A DNA stretch of 6,190 nucleotides from an uncultured Clostridium sp. (lineage in GTDB: Bacteria > Bacillota > Clostridia > TANB77 > CAG-508): NCBI GenBank assembly GCA_945874585.1, contig CAMCHB010000062.1, positions 1 to 6,190 of the forward strand. The letters run 5' to 3'. Below are positions 1 through 6,190 of the stretch, one piece after another. The translations under genes were made by a program, and so were the position numbers. Under the pieces are notes generated by a model that had not been told where the DNA came from, searched no databases, and was given only the letters and a program-made list of their open reading frames with translations. The stretch's first letter is position 1, and each line of letters begins with the position of its first letter.

Positions 1-39
1 CCTCGGTCTCGTGGGCTCGGAGATGTGTATAAGAGACAG
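1..39 (+). other. Illumina Nextera (Tn5) adapter left at the contig end; not genomic DNA
   Basis: Bases 6-20 (GTCTCGTGGGCTCGG) are the Nextera read-2 adapter arm and bases 21-39 (AGATGTGTATAAGAGACAG) are the 19-base Tn5 mosaic end, both exact as I remember them. Bases 1-5 (CCTCG) sit where the i7 index ends and match the last five bases of index N710 (CAGCCTCG, from memory). This is untrimmed library sequence; genomic DNA starts at base 40. The adapter happens to be open in the frame of the adjoining minus-strand gene, so translation across it would add about 13 false residues. Confidence 0.98.
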
Positions 40-313
40 TAATCACACTCCAAGAAAGATATAGTTGAAAAATTCTTTTCCAATATTTAAGAATACCATC
101 TTTTTCATTTCGCTGCATAACAAAATAAGCAGAAGTTATAAAAAAGAAAGGCACAGCACTTCGGATAATAGAATATAAAATATCTTGGAATATTGATGGC
201 TCCATACTATCTACTATGTATGTGTGTATCGTCACAACACAAAGCGCCATCATAAATTTCATTAAGTCTATTGATTTATAATTATTGCTCATACTTTCTC
301 TGTAAACAAACAT
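40..313 (-). CDS. Acyltransferase-3 family membrane protein, N-terminal part only (runs into adapter)
   Basis: Partial gene; 91 codons are readable before genomic sequence ends. Reading from ATG at 313, the protein has SIDLMKFMMALCVVTIHTY (residues 14-32), the first membrane helix with the conserved histidine (H30), and then RSAVPFFFITSAYF (51-64), the second helix with the family's R..VPFFF..S.YF pattern. This is the usual start of Acyl_transf_3 integral membrane O-acyltransferases (typically 330-380 residues), which acetylate or otherwise acylate sugars of surface polysaccharides. The frame stays open to base 40 and is interrupted only by adapter. ATG 313 lies 8 bases after the preceding stop; an internal ATG at 292 (MSNNYKSIDL) also fits the family. 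Family call confident; substrate unknown. Confidence 0.85.
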
Positions 314-321
314 TTTTAACA

Positions 322-555
322 TCAATATCCCATTGTTTTTTTTAACAATGGCACTTTCTTACAAACAAAGACTCCCAGAGTTGCAAGAACCATTTGAATA
401 AAGAAAACAAGTGGGATAACATATATAGGATTACTAAAGCTTAATATTTTAATGACAAAAGTTCTTGCTACAACTAACACAAATCCCGTGAAAAGATAAA
501 ATTGAAGAGAATAGACCCCTACAAAAGCCAAAGCCCTACTAATAGATTTTGTGCT
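322..555 (-). pseudogene. 3' fragment of an acyltransferase-3 family gene, lacking its 5' part
   Basis: The frame is open from 570 down to TGA at 324-322. It reads RESTKSISRALAFVGVYSLQ and then two hydrophobic stretches (about FYLFTGFVLVVARTFVI and VIPLVFFIQMVLATLGVFV), ending KKVPLLKKTMGY. This matches the last two membrane helices and basic tail of an acyltransferase-3 protein; 'VGVYSLQFYLF' corresponds to the family's common 'GKYSLxIYLxH' region. About 250-300 N-terminal residues are absent. The only possible early start is TTG at 531, inside the remnant, so I treat it as a non-functional fragment. It follows the cut-off GT4 gene in another reading frame, with the junction around 540-560, and precedes a second acyltransferase start by 8 bases. 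The missing part was lost by deletion or recombination, or by misassembly. Confidence 0.65.
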
Positions 556-1361
556 CTCTCTAAAATAATATCAGCGTATGTCCCAGTCTTGCCCACTAAG
601 TCAAGTTGAATATCACCTAACTCTCCAGAGTTAGCCAACAGCTTGCAGGCATCAGCCAAATCGCCACATCCTTTCCAGTCACAGACTGTTCCTACAAAAA
701 GTATCTGCTTACCATTTGTATCATGACTTTTAACAGAATTAGCAAGCCTCCATTTCTTATCATTAATAGGATTATATATCACCTTCATCCTATCATTTTC
801 AATTCCAAGAAATCTATGGCTCCATTCCTTCAGTGAAGTACTGCACGAAGTAATATACCGAGCCTTCTTCATTACCTTCAGTTCTTTACATCCCTGCCTG
901 AAATATTGCCAGTTGGCCTTAGACAATTTCTGCAGAGAGAAATGATAATGATCGAGAAGCATCGGAGTGTGCAATCGGGTGATTACAGGAATATCGATGT
1001 CATTGAGGAAATATCCCTCAGCACCATATTCAGGCACCTCAACGACATCAACATCTCCGAGACTTAAAATGATATCTCTGATTCTCTTGCGATAAGCATA
1101 GAACCTATAAAACATTCTAAACTTTTTCAGCAAAGATATCCCTTCCACCTGCGGAATCAGGAAATCACCACCCGAAAGTCTAATTACTCTCAACCCCTCA
1201 TCATCCTCATCCGAAGACAATCGGGTATCATCAGAAGCAGCAATCACCGTCACACGATGCCCAGCATCGTGCAACCCATGTGTCACCTCTTTAATATATG
1301 AAGCAATACCCCCGCCCCGAAGAGACGGTGGATACTAACGACAAACAAAACAAATGTGCAT
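519..1361 (-). pseudogene. GT4-family glycosyltransferase, disrupted: amber stop at codon 9 and missing C-terminal half
   Basis: Reading from ATG 1361-1359 gives MHICFVCR, a TAG (1337-1335), then YPPSLRGGGIASYIKEVTHG in the same frame. That is a GT-B/GT4 N-terminus: strand 1 followed by the GGG(I) nucleotide-sugar loop. Further family signs are RLHTP (codons 129-133), SCSTSLKEW and VIYNPIN, and the start of the C-terminal domain ILFVGTVCDWKG (about 220-231). The frame then leaves the family after KTGTYADIILERAQ and ends at TAG 521-519. A normal GT4 enzyme has roughly 130-180 more residues with the catalytic E-x7-E motif, which is absent. A GTG at 1286 would skip the stop but also lose the glycine loop. 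The gene starts 18 bases after the upstream GT2 stop. Its G+C is clearly above its neighbours (27 and 30 of 60 bases in 601-660 and 1201-1260). Inactive as written; the amber codon could be a sequencing error. Confidence 0.8.
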
Positions 1362-1379
1362 AATGATTGATTAATTCAT

Positions 1380-2465
1380 TTAATCTGCATTAAACTTAAA
1401 ACCAATTTTATTTCCCAAATGTATTAATATCACAAGTAAAGGCATTAATCCATATTTCACCATAAGTGCAGGATATTTCATTTTATTTGAAAAACCATTA
1501 AAGTTTGTTGTTTTATATGCTTCTTTCACATCTTCCAATGACAAATATTGCCTTACAGCTTTTATACATTTAAAGATTGATAAATGAGCTCCACGAACGA
1601 TAATTTCTAAAGCACCTATAACAACAGTACCATTGTATAATTGGAATATATCGATACCCTTTTCTTTCATATATAGTTTACGAAGCAGTCCTCTCTCCGT
1701 TACACCATTAATTTTATCTTTAACTAATTTTGGATGATTATTGATAGACCCAGTAAGCAATCCCTTATTCTTGATTATATAATTATAATAAACCTTATCC
1801 ATCGTTGCTATAGATGAGGCATAAAGGAAAAAGAGAGAATCAAAGAGTCTATCCTCAAACATCGTGATTCCTTTTCGGAAACGTATATTATGATCCATTA
1901 GCACAGAACGTTTAAAAAAGAATCTCCAAACACCAGAAAATTCATTCTTCGACCAAATATCGCCATCTTTCCAATGGTTGATATGATCTTGCCCAAAACC
2001 AATAAACTTGGGAAGGTATTCTTTGATTATTTCTTGATTAGAAACATATACATGGGGCTTCTCAAACTTGTCATAATGGATGTTTCCTTGATCTTCATAA
2101 ATGGTTTGGAATCCAAAATGTACTGCATCATAATTTCCTTCATGACATTTTTCCATCACCTCACCAAACATTCCTGGATTGATATAATCATCTGGATCCA
2201 TAAAATAGACATACTCGCCTTTAGCTCGTTCCAAACCTTCGTTTCTTGCCTGCGAAAGCCCTTGGTTAGGAGTAGTTACTATTGTAAAATTAGACTTGCC
2301 CCCCCACTTTTCACATACCTCCAATAGATTATCTGGCGAACCATCATTGACGATAATCACCTCATAATCATCAAAATCTTGCCTCAGTATACTATCTACT
2401 GCACGCTCTATATATTGAGCGACATTATAACATGGCAAAATAACACTCAAAGAAACCGATTTCAT
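1380..2465 (-). CDS. GT2-family glycosyltransferase (GT-A fold)
   Basis: Likely transfers a sugar from a nucleotide donor to the growing lipid-linked repeat unit on the cytoplasmic side. From ATG 2465 (361 residues) it starts MKSVSLSVILPCYNVAQYIE, the typical GT2 strand 1. It has VNDGS (about 39-43) for nucleotide binding, NQGLSQARNEG (about 67-77), the metal-binding DxD-type motif DPDD (90-93) and an ED pair (MFEDR, about 202-206) at the usual catalytic-base position. A C-terminal hydrophobic stretch (YPALMVKYGLMPLLVILIHLG) may contact the membrane. A GTG at 2477 would add four residues; I prefer ATG 2465 because it has an A-rich leader and the family start. Seven consecutive C on the plus strand (2299-2305) encode the WGG at about residue 55. 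It lies downstream of the EpsG-like gene across 183-195 bases holding a decayed GT4 start. Donor and acceptor sugars unknown. Confidence 0.92.
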   Translation of the reverse strand: MKSVSLSVILPCYNVAQYIERAVDSILRQDFDDYEVIIVNDGSPDNLLEVCEKWGGKSNFTIVTTPNQGLSQARNEGLERAKGEYVYFMDPDDYINPGMFGEVMEKCHEGNYDAVHFGFQTIYEDQGNIHYDKFEKPHVYVSNQEIIKEYLPKFIGFGQDHINHWKDGDIWSKNEFSGVWRFFFKRSVLMDHNIRFRKGITMFEDRLFDSLFFLYASSIATMDKVYYNYIIKNKGLLTGSINNHPKLVKDKINGVTERGLLRKLYMKEKGIDIFQLYNGTVVIGALEIIVRGAHLSIFKCIKAVRQYLSLEDVKEAYKTTNFNGFSNKMKYPALMVKYGLMPLLVILIHLGNKIGFKFNAD

Positions 2466-2587
2466 ATTTTTCTTCACTAGTGTATATTATTATATAAATC
2501 AGACTTAATCATTATTTTTACATAAATAAAAAAATCATATTTATTGAACTTCAACCTCATCTCACTCTTAAGAATACTATCAATTAT

Positions 2588-2655
2588 AACTTCTTATATA
2601 TGAAGTAATACTACCACTCCTGAGTCTATGGATATTTACGCCAAAAAATATGCAT
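2588..2655 (-). pseudogene. Decayed 5' end of a GT4 glycosyltransferase gene
   Basis: ATG at 2655 begins 5 bases after the EpsG-like stop and reads MHIFWRKYP; one frame over, it continues HRLRSGSITSYIRSYN. Aligned with the start of the GT4 gene at 1361 (MHICFVCR*YP, SLRGGGIASYIKEV), it keeps M-H-I, Y-P, L-R, G, I, S-Y-I. It differs by a 6-base in-frame loss and a 2-base frame-changing loss after YP. At DNA level, 2596-2611 and 1294-1309 match at 15 of 16 bases. Homology fades after about 25 codons. It is too short and broken to act. I infer it marks where an older GT4 gene followed the polymerase gene before the present GT2 gene took its place. Confidence 0.6.
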
Positions 2656-2660
2656 TTCTT

Positions 2661-3929
2661 TTAAAATCCCGTATATACCAATAGTGCAGGCGGATAAGCT
2701 ACAATTTGCCATTCGGGTGCATAAACCCAAATTATTGAACTAAACTGATAATAAAACCAGACGATCATTGTACAAGCTATTAGTATAAGCCATAGATTTC
2801 TTCGTACAATCTTTGTCGATATATAAGGATAAACAAATGGCATAAAAGCTAATAACATCATAAAATAACGATATTGAGCCAAAGGTTTACTATACATTGA
2901 TGCAACTGCCAAAAGTAATAATAAAGTTATATTTAAAATATATGCTTGCGCTTTATCTATAACAAGATTTCTTTTCAGCCACAATTGCCTAAACACAATT
3001 AAAAACATAGGTACTGCAATAACCAATACCTGAGACATTACCAATTGACCAGCAGAATCTGATTGTCCTTCTGACTCTGCAAAACGTTTCATACCATATC
3101 CTGCAACACCAGAATTATTTGATGATACATTTTCTGCCATTCTTGGACCATATAAAACAAAGCCAAGCAACATCATTGCAAGGAAAAGCATCCATTTCTT
3201 AGTCAATCGACCTCTTAAAGGTTTAAGTAACAAGAATGGAAGAAATAATCCAGTAGAAGCATGGGTTAATATTGAACACAAAGCAATCAACCATAATTTG
3301 ATTGTCATTTTTCCCTTTTCTGCATAAGAACCAAGGACATACATCATGATTGCTTGTGCAAAAAACTGCTTTTGTATCTGCAAAGTATATTGGAAGAACA
3401 GGTAGAAAAAAGACAAAGTCAAAACTCCACAAACAATCGGATATTTCGGCATTTGTGCTTTACGGAACACCTTGTAAAGTCCCAGATATATCATAAGATA
3501 TTCTACAAATGTATATAAAGCTGCAAATAAAGGATAATAACCAAAGGTTAGATAATAACCAAAATAATTATAGACACCATTCATAAATTCTCCTGAAATA
3601 TTAACCTTTCCAGAATCAACAAAATAATCGGCACCATAAATATAAATAAGTGACTTTAAAAATCCAATAACAGGAACATTCATATATGCCACATAATAAT
3701 TTACTTGATCTCCACTCGGTTGTTTTGTTGCATTAATTGAACCGAGATAAATGGCAATGCATGCCATCAGTAACAAATAATCACTATACTTAGGATGACT
3801 CTTTTTCCATACCACATACAGTATGAATGGCAATCCTATGATAGGTGGAAGAACCAAGAACAGACAAAAATATCCGAGTAAATATCCCCAATTAATTATT
3901 TCTTTATTATAACTTAAAGATTTATCCAT
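2661..3929 (-). CDS. EpsG/Wzy-like polysaccharide polymerase, polytopic membrane protein
   Basis: 422 residues with about ten hydrophobic segments, starting at ATG 3929, which is 5 bases after the preceding GT2 stop. The family pattern of EpsG/O-antigen-polymerase-like proteins is visible. There is a first-loop SGDQVNYY segment (72-79, D74) and a long loop with amphipathic aromatics (100-130). QIQKQFFAQAI (184-194) corresponds to the QxxRQxxA helix, LTHAST (221-226, H223) to the conserved H-S motif, and KPLAQYRYFMM (348-358) lies near the end. Such proteins sit in the inner membrane and join undecaprenyl-linked repeat units on the periplasmic side in Wzx/Wzy-dependent pathways. Its position among glycosyltransferase genes supports this role. 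Sequence alone cannot separate polymerase from other EpsG-family functions, and no flippase is in the window. Confidence 0.85.
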   Translation of the reverse strand: MDKSLSYNKEIINWGYLLGYFCLFLVLPPIIGLPFILYVVWKKSHPKYSDYLLLMACIAIYLGSINATKQPSGDQVNYYVAYMNVPVIGFLKSLIYIYGADYFVDSGKVNISGEFMNGVYNYFGYYLTFGYYPLFAALYTFVEYLMIYLGLYKVFRKAQMPKYPIVCGVLTLSFFYLFFQYTLQIQKQFFAQAIMMYVLGSYAEKGKMTIKLWLIALCSILTHASTGLFLPFLLLKPLRGRLTKKWMLFLAMMLLGFVLYGPRMAENVSSNNSGVAGYGMKRFAESEGQSDSAGQLVMSQVLVIAVPMFLIVFRQLWLKRNLVIDKAQAYILNITLLLLLAVASMYSKPLAQYRYFMMLLAFMPFVYPYISTKIVRRNLWLILIACTMIVWFYYQFSSIIWVYAPEWQIVAYPPALLVYTGF

Positions 3930-3934
3930 TTTCT

Positions 3935-4807
3935 CTATTTATAAATGTAATACATGAATGCAAAACGAACTCTCTCTATATAATGATAAATTGCTGTCAT
4001 CTTTTTTTTGATGGTAGATGAAGTATTCTCATCTAATTTACTTGCTATCATTTTCAATAAATTTATATGCAGCTCTGACTTTGGAAATTCCAACAAATGC
4101 CTTTTAATTAACATCATATCCTCAGTATAGTCTTTGTTGACTGCAGATACAGTACCCTCATATTTGCGATAGCCATAAACACAAGCATCCTTATATACAT
4201 TTCTATCAGAATAGAGAAGATAATCTGCCACAAAAGCAGCATCTTCCATAAGTCTGCAATGAGGTATAAACTGAATATGATTCTTTACAATAATATCCTT
4301 TTGGAACAGACAAGTCCAGAGAAAATACTCTTTCATCAAAATCTTTTTGAAGAATTTCTCTGAATCCATCACCTTTCCATCATAGCGCCTGCGAATCACC
4401 TGTTTCTTATTGATAAACACTTGTTTTCCTTGTTCATCAATAGGCAAGAAATCTGACTTAACGAATGTAGCTTTGCTACTTTCCATTGCCTTAACTAAAA
4501 TCATCAAGCCCTCGGGCATCACGATATCATCCGAATCAACGAAATAGATATAATCTCCATGAGCATGCTCTAAAGCTATATTACGAGCTATAGAAACTCC
4601 TTCATTTTTCTTAGAGATGATATGTATTCTGTTATCTCTTTTTTCATAAGACTTCAGTATTTCCATACTTCCATCTTTACTTCCATCATCTACCGCTATC
4701 AATTCCCAGTTCTGATAAGTCTGCCTTAAAATACTATACAAGCACTGAGGCAGGAATCTTTCTGCATTGAATACCGGTAAAATGATGGATACCATTTTAT
4801 TCTGCAT
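3935..4807 (-). CDS. GT2-family glycosyltransferase (GT-A fold)
   Basis: 290 residues. It starts MQNKMVSIILPVFNAERFLP and has AVDDGSKDGS (38-47), the nucleotide-binding aspartates; NEGVSIARNIAL (68-79); FVDSDD (89-94), the metal-binding DxD; and LMEDAAF (187-193), the acidic pair usually providing the catalytic base. The fold core is therefore intact, and a basic C-terminal tail (KKKMTAIYHYIERVRFAFMYYIYK) may sit on the membrane. ATG 4807 lies 2 bases after the stop of the GT4 gene, and ATG 4795 (MVSIILP) is an equally plausible start. Its own TAG stop is 5 bases before the EpsG-like start, so the three genes are surely cotranscribed and probably translationally coupled. It likely adds one sugar of the repeat unit in the cytoplasm; which sugar cannot be told. 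Confidence 0.93.
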   Translation of the reverse strand: MQNKMVSIILPVFNAERFLPQCLYSILRQTYQNWELIAVDDGSKDGSMEILKSYEKRDNRIHIISKKNEGVSIARNIALEHAHGDYIYFVDSDDIVMPEGLMILVKAMESSKATFVKSDFLPIDEQGKQVFINKKQVIRRRYDGKVMDSEKFFKKILMKEYFLWTCLFQKDIIVKNHIQFIPHCRLMEDAAFVADYLLYSDRNVYKDACVYGYRKYEGTVSAVNKDYTEDMMLIKRHLLEFPKSELHINLLKMIASKLDENTSSTIKKKMTAIYHYIERVRFAFMYYIYK

Positions 4808-4809
4808 TA

Positions 4810-6147
4810 TTAAAAATCTTTTACTAAACCAAATCTACGTAAAATACTACGATAAAATTCTATAGTAGGCAAACTATAACCTATTATTGACTTTATTCTT
4901 CTATTGATTTCTCGCATCCATCCCAAATAATCAGTTCGGTTTTCTTTATAAGGGAGTTTTTTACTGCCTAAAATTATATTACCCTCATGAAGGTTCAAAA
5001 TAAACTGCAACCACTGATCAGCGATACTTTCATACGAGAAATTATTCTCCATCCATTGATAACACTCGTCAATATGATTATCTTCTGCTTGTAAAAGAAG
5101 AATTATATTTTTGCCTAAATCATCCGGGTTATCATATAGCATTCCCGTTTTATATACGGTATTTCTAAAACCTCCATAATCTTTGGTCGTGAGCATAGCA
5201 CCCATGGCTTGCATTTCCAATGCTACCAAACAAAATGATTCTTTACCCATAGGATTTGGAACACCAACACGAGTCTTTTTCAAAACATCATTTTTCTCAA
5301 CTCCCATTAATCCCCAAAATTTAACAGAAGGCAATATACGCTCCTTTATTTCCCCATCTTCTTCAAACTTTTCGGTAAGATATGGCATGAAACTGTTTTC
5401 GTAGGACTCTTCTGCTATTCCATATTTTCCGAGTTTTGAATTCCTATCATACAGGTTACCTGCTCCTATAACATTTAATTTTGCATCAGGAACTGCAGCC
5501 AATACAGTTTTCCATGCCTTTGCTATCAAGTGAAAACCTTTATAATAATCAATGCTACCTACTGATGTTACTTCATGAGGCCTATCTGAATAAGAAGGAA
5601 GAGAGCCTTTAATTGATTTTAGATAACCTAATGGGATTCCATTGTATATATATGTTGATTTTAAAAACAAATGATGATCTCTATACAGATTCATCTGCTC
5701 TTTGCTGACACACAGTACTACTGGAACATTTGCATCTTTATCAATAATATTCCTCTCTTTTCTATCAATTAAATTATGAGCCCAAACTATAATTTTAGTC
5801 TTAATAGAAGGATCTTTTTTCTTTTTTATCTGTAGGGCATTTGTCAACTCTATATAGCTATTTTTTTCGTATTTAAAAAGAATATAATCAGCATTCATTG
5901 ACACAACATCCGTGATATCAGAAGCTGCAACAAAAGATATCCCCGGTATATCAATATTAGTGTTTTGAGCAGCAACATGAATCTGAAACTCCTTTTCTAT
6001 GTTTTGACTTATGATTTTCCTTGAAAGCAAAAGAGCAGTGATTAATATCACATATTCTGTTCCTCCCAAACCAGGATTACCTTCTTCCAAACGACTATAA
6101 TCTATATCTTTATAATTAGCATTTGGTAAATAAAAGAATATTTTCAT
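4810..6147 (-). CDS. GT4-family glycosyltransferase (GT-B fold), complete
   Basis: 445 residues from ATG 6147. The N-terminal domain has the donor-side glycine loop GLGGTEY (26-32), then VWAHNLIDRKE (121-131) and VLCVSKEQ (144-151), and YIYNGIP (166-172) precedes the domain linker. The C-terminal nucleotide-sugar domain contains TSVGSIDYYKGFHLIAKAW (194-212), LNVIGAG (224-230) and VGVPNPMGKESFCLVALEMQAMG (294-316), with the E-x7-E pair at E303 and E311. These motifs define a retaining GT4 enzyme with catalytic residues present. About 40 residues between LNVIGAG and VKFWGLMG form an acidic, charged insertion longer than in most GT4 enzymes. The C-terminal 45 residues are basic and aromatic and may bind membrane. 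Its ATG overlaps the stop of the upstream gene as ATGA. Unlike the GT4 gene near 1361 it looks functional. Sugar specificity unknown. Confidence 0.92.
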   Translation of the reverse strand: MKIFFYLPNANYKDIDYSRLEEGNPGLGGTEYVILITALLLSRKIISQNIEKEFQIHVAAQNTNIDIPGISFVAASDITDVVSMNADYILFKYEKNSYIELTNALQIKKKKDPSIKTKIIVWAHNLIDRKERNIIDKDANVPVVLCVSKEQMNLYRDHHLFLKSTYIYNGIPLGYLKSIKGSLPSYSDRPHEVTSVGSIDYYKGFHLIAKAWKTVLAAVPDAKLNVIGAGNLYDRNSKLGKYGIAEESYENSFMPYLTEKFEEDGEIKERILPSVKFWGLMGVEKNDVLKKTRVGVPNPMGKESFCLVALEMQAMGAMLTTKDYGGFRNTVYKTGMLYDNPDDLGKNIILLLQAEDNHIDECYQWMENNFSYESIADQWLQFILNLHEGNIILGSKKLPYKENRTDYLGWMREINRRIKSIIGYSLPTIEFYRSILRRFGLVKDF

Positions 6148-6190
6148 TTTTGAATCTTTCCTAAAAAAATGAGACGTAAATATTTATTTA
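6144..6190 (-). CDS. 3' end of an upstream gene overlapping the GT4 start by ATGA (partial, unidentified)
   Basis: One minus-strand frame is open from the window edge (first whole codon at 6188) through NKYLRLIFLGKIQK to TGA at 6146-6144, forming an ATGA overlap with the GT4 start. A 4-base overlap of this kind is the commonest junction of translationally coupled genes, and a basic, hydrophobic tail would suit another glycosyltransferase or membrane protein of the cluster. Fourteen residues are too few to identify a family. The other two frames hit stops within the last 43 bases. Confidence 0.4.
   Translation of the reverse strand, partial: NKYLRLIFLGKIQK

Noticed and set aside
21..39. Tn5 transposon end
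   Set aside because: The mosaic end is directly joined to the Nextera read-2 arm, so it is library adapter and not a resident element.
331..350. Perfect 7-base inverted repeat (CATTGTT / AACAATG) with a T6 loop, as a possible terminator
   Set aside because: It lies inside the acyltransferase fragment's coding sequence (PLLKKTM), the stem is weak and AT-rich, no T-run follows it on the transcribed strand, and another gene starts 18 bases on.
1335..1337. TAG recoded as an amino acid rather than a stop
   Set aside because: The intact-looking GT2 gene at 3935-4807 ends naturally at TAG just 5 bases before the next start, so TAG appears to be a normal stop here.
1974..2327. Plus-strand open frame of 117 codons
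   Set aside because: It lies wholly antisense within the GT2 gene, whose motifs are clear; its translation is an unremarkable shadow with no domain pattern.
3223..3432. Minus-strand open frame of 69 codons
   Set aside because: Alternative frame inside the EpsG-like gene, which has the family motifs in its own frame.
5183..5404. Plus-strand open frame of 73 codons
   Set aside because: Antisense to the catalytic region of the intact GT4 gene; no leader or family features.
1..6190. CRISPR array, tRNA/rRNA genes, defence system or riboswitch
   Set aside because: No regularly spaced repeats, no RNA gene signatures, and every gene belongs to polysaccharide synthesis; intergenic gaps are too short for structured regulators except 2478-2660, which is explained mostly by the GT4 trace.

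Overview
This window is one end of an AT-rich contig carrying a surface-polysaccharide biosynthesis operon (capsule, exopolysaccharide or O-antigen type), with every real gene on the minus strand. Low G+C, A-rich leaders without strong Shine-Dalgarno sequences and the gene repertoire suggest a gut Bacteroidales such as Bacteroides or Prevotella. That placement is inference; no marker gene is present.

Layout in transcription order (high to low coordinates): the last 14 codons of an unidentified gene overlap by ATGA with a complete GT4-type glycosyltransferase (4810-6147). A GT2 transferase follows (3935-4807), then an EpsG/Wzy-like polymerase (2661-3929), a degraded trace of a GT4 5' end (about 2588-2655), and a second GT2 transferase (1380-2465). 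Next is a GT4 gene broken by an amber codon at position 9 and cut off at its 3' end (about 540-1361). It is fused out of frame to the 3' end of an acyltransferase-3 family gene (322-about 555). Last comes the 5' end of another acyltransferase-3 gene (40-313), which runs into Illumina Nextera adapter sequence at 1-39.

The intact transferases would add sugars to a lipid-linked repeat unit, the EpsG-like protein would polymerise repeat units, and the acyltransferases would decorate sugars with O-acyl groups. No flippase, priming transferase, chain-length regulator or sugar-nucleotide gene is in view. Substrates cannot be assigned from sequence.

I found no new type of system. The noteworthy content is the adapter-contaminated contig end, one unflagged gene there, a doubly disrupted higher-G+C GT4 gene, and a decayed second copy of that gene's first ~25 codons about 1.3 kb upstream. 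Together the last two suggest cassette exchange at this locus, though the fusion near 540-560 could instead be an assembly chimera.
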